Source: Methanolapillus africanus (GTDB taxonomy: Archaea; Halobacteriota; Methanosarcinia; Methanosarcinales; Methanosarcinaceae). Taken from it: DNA of 28,047 bases. The translations under genes were made by a program, and so were the position numbers. The DNA is taken from the NCBI RefSeq assembly GCF_032714475.1, contig NZ_JAWDKD010000014.1:1-28047 (forward strand), given 5' to 3'. Positions 7,437 to 13,316 of this stretch are shown here, piece by piece; within the stretch, counting starts at the first letter, position 1; each line of letters starts with the position of its first letter. The notes beneath the pieces are model-generated. The model saw only the letters and a list, made by a program, of their open reading frames with translations, did no database searches and was not told the origin of the DNA.

Positions 7437-8168
7437 TTATGATTTCACCAATTTTTCATCTTCCCAAATCTTCATCAGTTCAACAACAGACACGGCTGCA
7501 GCCGTAACGCCGCCTTTTGTGCCTTGTGATAAAATAAACGGCGTTTCCAAGTTTTCCGTTTCCAAGAAATCTTTGGACTTCTTTTGGTTTTCAAATCCGG
7601 CCGGAAATCCCAAAATGAGATACGGTTTGTTTCCGCGTTCGACCAAGCGGCAGACGCCGAGAAGCGCCGAATCGTCTTCACCGATCACGACGATCGAACT
7701 TTTGATTTCATTTTTGAGCAGCATAAAGCCGGCGGCGGCTTTTGAAAGATCGTGTTTTTTGGCGAATTCGTCCGCTTTCGGATGCGCGGCGGCGGCAATC
7801 ACGTCAATGCCGGAAAGCGGAGAAACGCCTTCCTTTTGACGCTTTTCCTGTTCCGCCTTTATTTTGGACAAAATTGCGTCTCTCATGAGCGGCGAATCGA
7901 CATAAATTTTGGAATTGTTTTTAAAACTCTTCAATGCGGCCGCAATCGGATGCAATCGGAAAATTAAATTGTCCCGAAAATCCATATCCCCTGAATCTAA
8001 GATACAAGCCAGACGAATACGGTTTTCATTCTTAACGTCATGAATTTCCTCAAATTCCTCCGTTTTGACCGCCGGTTTGGGCGGCTCCGGCCGCTTCTGA
8101 AGCTGGTCGTAAATCTCACTGATATTGAGATCGTATTCATTATTTAATTGATCATTCTGATCCGTCAT
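7437..8168 (-). CDS. CbiC/CobH-family protein (precorrin isomerase-like) lacking the catalytic histidine
   Basis: The middle and C-terminal parts match the cobalt-precorrin-8 methylmutase family: SGDMDF near residue 60, a degenerate D-x-x-M segment (DSPLM, 91-95), a KADEFAKK helix, the GFPAGFENQKKSKDFL block (about 187-202) typical of GxPVGFVxAxESK, and GTKGG near 216-220. In active CbiC/CobH the residue three before SGD's Gly is the catalytic His of an IHASGD motif; here the sequence is ILDSGD, with Leu57 at that place. The usual GNAPTAL loop reads GEDDSALL. A 45-residue N-terminal extension is also extra. It may be a non-isomerase paralogue that binds a tetrapyrrole. GAGGGAT supports the start. 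No other cobalamin gene is nearby. Confidence 0.7.
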   Translation of the reverse strand: MTDQNDQLNNEYDLNISEIYDQLQKRPEPPKPAVKTEEFEEIHDVKNENRIRLACILDSGDMDFRDNLIFRLHPIAAALKSFKNNSKIYVDSPLMRDAILSKIKAEQEKRQKEGVSPLSGIDVIAAAAHPKADEFAKKHDLSKAAAGFMLLKNEIKSSIVVIGEDDSALLGVCRLVERGNKPYLILGFPAGFENQKKSKDFLETENLETPFILSQGTKGGVTAAAVSVVELMKIWEDEKLVKS

Positions 8169-8324
8169 AAAAATCCCTCGTTTCCCGCATTTCGCATGTT
8201 CGGGTGCTTGCGGATAATTGTATAATTGTATATTTGGGATATAAATCCGTCCAAATTATAAATAACCGCTTGTTTTTTAAATCATTGACAGCAACCGCGG
8301 CGGTAAAATAAAACGGATGAACGG

Positions 8325-8585
8325 TCAAAGCCGTGCGTTTTGAGCCGCCAGGATAAATTCAATGATGGACGCAATAATAAGAACGGAGATTGAGATCACA
8401 ACGCCCGGGGGGCCGATGAGAAATAAAATAATGCCGGGAAAGTCAAGGTTTATTTCAAAAAATAAAAAGAACAGAAAAATAATACTGCAGAAAATGGTGA
8501 TGTACAAACACAGTTTTGCAATTAACTCGATGGCGTTCAGCCATTTGATGAATTTGATTCGTTTTGTGATTGGTTCCGCTGCCAT
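8325..8585 (-). CDS. Small two-helix membrane protein, unknown
   Basis: An 86-residue frame that I do not recognise. A basic N-terminus (KRIKFIKW) is followed by two strongly hydrophobic stretches, about residues 20-47 and 52-78, separated by a short loop with NLDFPG and GPPG. No clear ribosome binding site precedes the ATG, so it may be leaderless, use a later start, or not be translated. It lies in the same direction as the CbiC-like gene, about 155 bp upstream of it. The protein reads as a genuine membrane protein, while the opposite-strand frame does not. Confidence 0.45.
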   Translation of the reverse strand: MAAEPITKRIKFIKWLNAIELIAKLCLYITIFCSIIFLFFLFFEINLDFPGIILFLIGPPGVVISISVLIIASIIEFILAAQNARL

Positions 8586-9092
8586 TTTGGATCATTGAAT
8601 ATTTGAAAAGATTGTATTTATTCTTTCCCAAATTTCCGGGCGGGATGTATTGTTAACCACACCGGGGATTGTAAACCGTTTGTTTAATTGTTAACAGTAA
8701 CATATAAGAATAAGAACACACTTTTATGGGTTCCGTTAGATAAATTCCGAATTTTGTTCATTTTGAAAAAGGAGATCCCAGAAACGGATCGGATTCAGAT
8801 TTCATTTTTGAAATTTCTTTTCTTTTTTTTGTCTTCAACGCGGCTAAAAAACATGCCGTTTGGATTGGATATTAAAAGCGAGAAATCAAAATGAACGGGA
8901 TTCAAAAATATTAAAAAGATAAACAAAAAAAAATAAAAAAATGAATACAGTTTCAAAAAACCATCAGGTTTATTTATTCAAAAATTCGTTTAATACAAAT
9001 TTAATCAAAATGATTTCAAATTCAATTCTAAAGACCAATCGTGATTGAATTCATCGAAAAAGCATAGAAAAAACAAGTGCGAGGTAATTAAT
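8586..9092. other. AT-rich spacer upstream of the homocitrate synthase-family gene
   Basis: I see no credible gene. GTTAAC occurs twice about 40 bp apart (near 8652 and 8692), flanking CACCGGGGATTG, and an AAGGAGATC at about 8770 is not followed by a usable start. The promoter of the downstream gene must lie here, but no single TATA box stands out in the AT-rich background. Confidence 0.6.
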
Positions 9093-10364
9093 ATGACCCT
9101 TTATGAAAGTTATGAAGACATGCCCAAACTCAAAAATTTGTCCCAGGATGAGATTTTCATCAGCGACAGCACGATCCGCGACGGCAGCCAGATGCCGGGC
9201 ATTGTCATGACCCGCGAATTCAAAATTAAATGTTATGAATATTTGCATAAAATCGGTATCGAGAAAGTGGAAGCTTTCGTTTTCAACAAACGTGAAATCG
9301 ACGCCGTGAAAACAATGCTGGACATCGGTTACGAATGTCCGGTCGTCACCGGCTGGGCCCGCGCCGTTCCCGCCGACATTGACAAAGTCTTAGCTGTCGA
9401 CGGCCTTCATGAAACCGGCATTTTAATGTCGGTCTCCGACTCCCACATTTTCGCCAAAATGCGTCTTTCCGGCCGCCAGCAAGCCGAAGAGAAATACTTA
9501 AACGCGCTCCAATACGCCGTCGACCACGGTTTAAAGACCCGCGCCCACTTGGAAGACATGACCCGCGCCGACAACCCCGGATTTACCTATCCCTTGGTGG
9601 AGAAGATTTTGGAAATCGACCCGAACTGTATCATCCGGATTTGCGACACCGTCGGTTACGGCCTGCCCTTTGAGAATTTCGGCGAACCGTACAGCGTTCC
9701 CGCTATGGTTCAATCCCTCAAAAAGCTCGGCGCCCGCAACATTGAAACCCACATCCACGACGACTACGGCCTCGGCGCCGCCAACTCGTTGTCCGGCTAT
9801 TTGGCCGGCGCCAACTGGACCAGCGTGACGTTCCTCGGCATCGGCGAACGCGCCGGAAACACCGGTATGGAAAAGATTTTGTTGTTCTTGGCCGACCGTG
9901 TGGAAGGATTCAAGAAATACGATCTCAGCTGCCTGACGGAGTTTGCCCACTACATGGAAAAAAGCATCGGCATCAAACTTCCGAGCAACAAGCCGGTGGT
10001 CGGACGCAATGTTTTCGCCCACGAATCAGGCATTCACGCCTCCGGCGTTCTCAAAAATCCATTCATCTACGAAGCCTATCCGCCGGAATTGGTCGGCGGC
10101 GAACGTTTTGTTCTTCTCGGCGACTCGTCCGGTCTTGACAGCGTGAAACACAAAGTCGAAGAAACCATGCGCGAGATTCTCAACATCGACATCCAGATCA
10201 ACAAAGCCGACCCGCGCCTGAAGAAGATTCAGGACGAAATTCAGAGCCTCTACGACAACGAGCTCAGAACGTCGTGTATTTCCGACGAAGAACTCGTTTA
10301 TTACGTTGAAAAATACTTCCTCAACCGCCCGATCCGGGAAGGGGACGAAGAAGTGACATTCTAA
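9093..10364 (+). CDS. Homocitrate/isopropylmalate synthase-family enzyme, possibly Re-citrate synthase
   Basis: An acyl-CoA-condensing enzyme of the HMGL/DRE-TIM barrel family (423 aa). Seen: SDSTIRDGSQMPG with R29-D30 of the RDG motif; metal-binding His220 and His222 in ETHIHDDYGLGAANS with Asn231; and the linker GRNVFAHESGIHASG that contacts the active site. The C-terminal leucine-binding domain of LeuA is missing. DSTIRDGSQMPG departs from the DTTLRDGEQTPG usual in LeuA and AksA; this and the length suggest a separate clade, and Re-citrate synthase (acetyl-CoA plus oxaloacetate) is a plausible role in a methanogen with an oxidative partial TCA path. Substrate cannot be read from sequence. 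Start: GAGGT 7 bases before ATG 9093. Followed by a strong terminator. Confidence 0.85.
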   Translation: MTLYESYEDMPKLKNLSQDEIFISDSTIRDGSQMPGIVMTREFKIKCYEYLHKIGIEKVEAFVFNKREIDAVKTMLDIGYECPVVTGWARAVPADIDKVLAVDGLHETGILMSVSDSHIFAKMRLSGRQQAEEKYLNALQYAVDHGLKTRAHLEDMTRADNPGFTYPLVEKILEIDPNCIIRICDTVGYGLPFENFGEPYSVPAMVQSLKKLGARNIETHIHDDYGLGAANSLSGYLAGANWTSVTFLGIGERAGNTGMEKILLFLADRVEGFKKYDLSCLTEFAHYMEKSIGIKLPSNKPVVGRNVFAHESGIHASGVLKNPFIYEAYPPELVGGERFVLLGDSSGLDSVKHKVEETMREILNIDIQINKADPRLKKIQDEIQSLYDNELRTSCISDEELVYYVEKYFLNRPIREGDEEVTF

Positions 10365-10395
10365 GCCGTATTTTTTGCGGCTTTTTTTCTTTTTT
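10363..10395 (+). terminator. Hairpin plus oligo-T terminator
   Basis: AAGCCG (10363-10368, overlapping the TAA stop) pairs with CGGCTT (10378-10383). It is followed by a long T-rich tract continuing to about 10430. This gives both a stem-loop and the oligo-T signal that archaeal RNA polymerase responds to. Confidence 0.75.
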
Positions 10396-10441
10396 ATTTT
10401 TCTTTTTTTTGTTCTGTTTTTTTCTTTTTCTGTTTTTTGAT

Positions 10442-10485
10442 GCGAGCGACGCCGCGCGCGTTATGGCGACACTTTTTTGTTTGAG
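10442..10485 (+). repeat. Composite repeat, copy A, left block (CGCGCGCGTTAT)
   Basis: GC-rich block in AT-rich DNA: GCGAG, then CGCGCGCGTTATGGCGACAC and a T-run with GTTT. The same block occurs at 23241-23284, in the same orientation and likewise just after the T-rich 3' end of a plus-strand gene. A shorter inverted relative is at about 10905-10950. Confidence 0.85.
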
Positions 10486-10596
10486 TTTTAAAAAATTGAA
10501 CGTTCATTTTTTTGAATTTTAAAAAGACGAATGTTCATTTCTTCAAAATCAAGCGAACCACCCCGCAAATTCTAACAATTTCCCAAGCAAACCAAC

Positions 10597-10633
10597 CCGC
10601 AAAATCAAACGCGATAGCGTTTGTATTTTGCGG
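10597..10633 (+). repeat. Composite repeat, copy A, conserved hairpin
   Basis: Outer arms CCGCAAAAT (10597-10605) and ATTTTGCGG (10625-10633); inner arms AAACGC (10607-10612) and GCGTTT (10617-10622); loop GATA. The equivalent hairpin in copy B (23491-23527) has CCGTAAAAT/ATTTTACGG, so a C-G pair has become a T-A pair with complementarity preserved. The preceding ACCAACC and the following CAGTAGGTGAAA are also shared between copies. Confidence 0.85.
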
Positions 10634-10715
10634 AATTCACTCAATGTAAGATGCGAGTTAGAATAGAAACAGTAGGTGAAAGCAGTAATTTTTAAATTTC
10701 CAATTTCCAATTTCC

Positions 10716-10749
10716 GCAAACTGTAAACGCTGTCGCGTTTACAGTTTGC
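10716..10749. repeat. Perfect 15-bp hairpin with TGTC loop
   Basis: GCAAACTGTAAACGC (10716-10730) is perfectly complementary to GCGTTTACAGTTTGC (10735-10749). Its top (AAACGC-4 nt-GCGTTT) is the same as that of the 10597-10633 hairpin, so the two may have a common origin. Confidence 0.85.
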
Positions 10750-10904
10750 GAGATATTTTTCACATGAAACAAAAAATGAAACAAAAAGTGAAGCAAAAAC
10801 GGAAACAAAACCGAAACAAAAAATTGCAAATAAATTTTTGAAAAAAATGAAAAAAAGAAGGACATATTTTTGAAATTGAAAAAAGAAATTGACACAAACT
10901 TTCA

Positions 10905-10950
10905 TGGACGCAACAAAAATGACGTCAATAACGCGCGCGACGCCTGCCGA
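10905..10950 (-). repeat. Inverted relative of the CGCGCGCGTTAT block
   Basis: Read on the minus strand this contains CGCGCGCGTTAT followed by TGACGTCATTTTTGTTG, matching the plus-strand block at 10454-10482 over a 12-bp exact core plus a degenerate T-run and GTT. It lies about 450 bp away in the opposite orientation, so the two could be the ends of one element. Confidence 0.6.
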
Positions 10951-11055
10951 AAAATAAAAACAAAAAACAACCGGAAATAAGAAGAATAAAATAAAAACAA
11001 AAATAAAAAAGCAGATAAATAAAACAAAAAAATTTCGGGTAGAACAAGATTTATA

Positions 11056-11439
11056 ATGCAAAAAAGATTATTGAATAATATGTCGGAAGAACAAACACTG
11101 CTCTCCAAATTCTCAACCAAGCAATTCTACACTTTTGTCGCTCTGGGTTTAATCATTCTCGTTTTGTTTTCTTTTTTCGCCTACACGTCAAAGACAAAAC
11201 TGAAAGATGACACATTAACACCGGACGAGATTTCCACACAGAGTACCATCTATGTGATTTCAAAGATCGGACAAGTGGTCGGATTCCTTGTGGCCCTCAT
11301 CCCGAGCATCGGTATTTTGCAAAAGGAAATCACCAAATTCAAAGATGAAAACCCGACAGAACTTATTAATTTCTCGGAAGACGACAAAAAAGAAGATGGA
11401 GAAAACGGCTCAATCGATGAGAAAGTAAATCAAAAATGA
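11056..11439 (+). CDS. Small membrane protein with two hydrophobic segments, unknown
   Basis: 127 residues, not recognised. Hydrophobic segment about 27-45 (FVALGLIILVLFSFFAYTS), a polar loop, then a second about 72-88 (VVGFLVALIPSIGIL), and an acidic, charged C-terminal tail (about 105-127, SEDDKKEDGENG). The two helices suggest a small integral membrane protein with a cytoplasmic or external acidic tail. No ribosome binding site is evident; a second ATG eight codons in (11080, MSEEQ) is an equally good start. It is a lone plus-strand gene between repeat-rich DNA and the convergent lipoprotein gene. Codon use is like the neighbouring genes, which favours it being real. Confidence 0.55.
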   Translation: MQKRLLNNMSEEQTLLSKFSTKQFYTFVALGLIILVLFSFFAYTSKTKLKDDTLTPDEISTQSTIYVISKIGQVVGFLVALIPSIGILQKEITKFKDENPTELINFSEDDKKEDGENGSIDEKVNQK

Positions 11440-11477
11440 AAAACGAACAAAAAACAAATAAAAAAGTAACTAAAAAA

Positions 11478-11525
11478 TAACCAAAAAAACAACCAAAAAA
11501 TAACCAAAAAAACAACCAAAAACGA
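11478..11525. repeat. 22-bp A-rich tandem repeat
   Basis: Two units of ATAACCAAAAAAACAACCAAAA start at 11478 and 11500, within a longer A-rich tract between two convergent genes. It looks like slippage-derived DNA without a visible function. Confidence 0.6.
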
Positions 11526-11559
11526 TTACTAAAAACTCATTTTAAAAAAGAAATCAAGT

Positions 11560-11982
11560 TTATCCGGTATACGGATAAACGTAAATGTCAAACGGCTGCT
11601 CCAAAATATTGGCTTCCAGCCGGTGAATTGACCGCGATGTGAAGTCGTTGTAATCTTTTTGCATATCGCCGTTGATGTCGACCCAAGCCGAAACGGTGTA
11701 AATGCCTTTCGGGTTCAAGTAACCGTCATGAACCAAAACGTAGGAATAGTTGTTGTCCGCTCCGTTTTTGATTGTCGCTTTATCCAAGACGACGACATGA
11801 TTCGGATCCGTGATGTCTTCCAGCTGCAAGTAAACCGTGGCGCTGCCAAACGGCTGCGATCCGTTTTCCGTTAAAACTTTTCCTTCGATTTTGTAGGTCG
11901 TGCTCATGCAGCCCGACGCAAAAACGCAAGCAAAGAGCGTCAAACCAACCAATAAAAATAAAAAAATTGAACGCATTTTCAT
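11560..11982 (-). CDS. Lipoprotein, YbaY/YscW-like domain
   Basis: 140 residues with a lipoprotein signal peptide: MKMRSIFLFLL core and lipobox FASGC, Cys25. The mature part (about 30-140) is beta-rich. GSATVYLQLEDITDPNHVVVLDK resembles the start of the YbaY/YscW beta-sandwich (VTVxLxDxSxAD pattern), and YTVSAWVDINGDMQKDYNDFTSR fits the second half. The function of such lipoproteins is poorly known; this assignment is by pattern and moderately sure. GGAG lies 8 bases before the ATG. It is the last gene of the minus-strand series, 58 bp after the CYTH gene. It would be anchored on the outer face of the membrane. Confidence 0.7.
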   Translation of the reverse strand: MKMRSIFLFLLVGLTLFACVFASGCMSTTYKIEGKVLTENGSQPFGSATVYLQLEDITDPNHVVVLDKATIKNGADNNYSYVLVHDGYLNPKGIYTVSAWVDINGDMQKDYNDFTSRSIHRLEANILEQPFDIYVYPYTG

Positions 11983-12040
11983 TATTATTTCTCCAAAAAG
12001 TCATTTATCCGTTTTTGTTTTTGGCATTCATTTCCAAAAC

Positions 12041-12559
12041 CTATTCCAAATAAGATTGTTTAATCGAAGCGTCTTTTTCAATCCCCAGCGACTTCAAAAA
12101 CTGAAAGATTTTGTCCGTTGCCTTTTTAATTTCGTCCGGCGTCGACTCGCTTGAAACGTCCGTTTCAACTTCCATATAATCGCCCAACCCGGCCACGCGG
12201 TCCAATCCGATCACAAAATCGCCGAGTTTGTAAATTTCCCGCCGTTTGGACACGAATCCGGATTCAAAAAAGCCGAGCGCCAGCAGAATGGATTTCATGG
12301 TTTCGGCGTCCGCCGGACTGTTAAATTCGATCCGCGTCTTTGAAACCTTATCCATTTTCGGCCCCTTGTAAGTGATTTCGCCCGCGCCGTTCACCAGCCG
12401 GACGCGAAGCGCCTCGTCTGTTTTCGCAAAATCGCGCGACGGCGAATTAAAATAAGCGTCCGATTGTTCTTCGACGCCGGAAAAGACGGCGCCCATGTCA
12501 AGAATCGCCTGTTTTACCACCGTATGGTCGGCTTTGACTTTAACTTCCACTTCAATCAT
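12041..12559 (-). CDS. CYTH-domain protein (class IV adenylate cyclase CyaB / triphosphate tunnel enzyme family)
   Basis: 172 residues with the family's diagnostic N-terminal ExExK (E3, E5, K7), then DAYFNSP, ALRVRL, EITYKGPK, KTRIEF and DRVAGLGDYMEVE, in the order seen in CyaB/CYTH tunnel folds. These bind a triphosphate and metal ion; archaeal members may be adenylate cyclases or tripolyphosphatases, and sequence alone does not decide. GGGGGGAT precedes the ATG, and the gap to the upstream gene is only 12 bp, so they are co-transcribed. It is the only gene in the window whose stop is TAG. Reading through would add 11 residues to a TAA at 12005-12007. The family's usual end (KQSYLE) coincides with the TAG. 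Confidence 0.88.
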   Translation of the reverse strand: MIEVEVKVKADHTVVKQAILDMGAVFSGVEEQSDAYFNSPSRDFAKTDEALRVRLVNGAGEITYKGPKMDKVSKTRIEFNSPADAETMKSILLALGFFESGFVSKRREIYKLGDFVIGLDRVAGLGDYMEVETDVSSESTPDEIKKATDKIFQFLKSLGIEKDASIKQSYLE

Positions 12560-12571
12560 TGTATCCCCCCA

Positions 12572-13261
12572 TTACCAAAATGTGTAAATGCGATGAACCG
12601 TTCCGTCCAAATAAACGTCCCCTTCGTTCAATTCAAAAAAGAAAATATCCGCACCGGGACCGCCCAAAGAACCGGTCGTCTCCACATACATCGTCCGCCC
12701 GTCCGTCAAATTATACGCGTTGAGCATGTGCGTTCCGCCCTCTTTGAAAACCAAAACAATAACGCCGCATTTAATGCCGGCAGCTTCCGAATTATTAGCC
12801 AGGTCGGTGGCATAATTAACGCAAATGTACGACTCGGGCGTGAAAATGTGCTCGTCCGTTTTGTCTTCCTACAAAAAAGAACAAACTTCGTCGTAGGATG
12901 AATTCATTGAAAAACGGCTTCTTTCGACACGGGCAGCCGATCCGTTAGGATAGCTTGAATAAAATCTTTTGCCATTATAAACATAAAACATGTTCTGAAG
13001 ATGCGTATCGCTGATTTTGCCGACATACGACTCTTCAACCTGCTGCTGCGGCGCTGCCGGTTCGGCCGGCAAATCGCTTGAAACGGAGCCGTTGGCGGAA
13101 CTGCCGGAAGAGTCGGACGAGATGTTAGAATCCGGTGACGCAGATTGATTCATTGAGAAATAATCGGAATAACCGTCTCCTAAAAAAATAAAGCCGGCGG
13201 CTGCAACAGCAATAATGAGAAACAATAAAATGAGAACAATAACGATCGGTTTTTTGGACAT
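12572..13261 (-). CDS. Membrane-anchored transglutaminase-like protein with an in-frame TAG (candidate pyrrolysine or readthrough codon)
   Basis: One continuous frame of 229 codons from ATG 13261 to TAA 12572, broken only by TAG at 12871-12869 (codon 131). GGGAT precedes the ATG; an earlier ATG at 13333 overlaps scpB and lacks a site. An N-terminal membrane anchor (about residues 5-28) is followed by a Ser/Pro/Gln-rich linker (40-80), then a domain that starts before the TAG (SYDEVCSFL) and continues after it (EDKTDEH). The segment after it has YICVNYATDLANNSEAAGI with Cys147, HMLNAYN with His178, and VETTG with Glu194, the Cys-His-acid pattern of transglutaminase-like domains. If UAG stopped translation, all of these would be lost. 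A nonsense mutation in a recent pseudogene is the alternative. Confidence 0.8.
12869..12871 (-). other. In-frame TAG (amber) codon inside a conserved domain
   Basis: The plus-strand CTA at 12869-12871 reads TAG in frame, with 130 codons before it and 98 sense codons after it in the same frame, without any frameshift. The downstream frame keeps coding character (recognisable domain residues, normal codon use, natural end at TAA). No second stop or indel is present, which argues against decay. Confidence 0.9.
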
Positions 13262-13316
13262 GTCGCATCCCGCTTTTAAGATCTGAATATTCAATGTGTC
13301 AAGATTTGATTTAAAA

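Larger units (their letters stand above)
10396..11055. other. Repeat-rich spacer, no gene
   Basis: Contains copy A of the composite repeat with two hairpins, the inverted end at 10905-10950, and a purine-rich microsatellite of about 12-bp units (ATGAAACAAAAA-like, 10763-10830). Frames on the minus strand here encode only Phe-rich translations of A-rich DNA and are not genes. Confidence 0.75.

Noticed and set aside
8688..8894. 68-residue plus-strand frame
   Set aside because: TTG start without ribosome site in AT-rich spacer; no domain pattern.
10549..11061. 170-residue Phe-rich minus-strand frame
   Set aside because: Covers the hairpin repeats and A-rich microsatellite; hydrophobicity is due to T-rich codons only.
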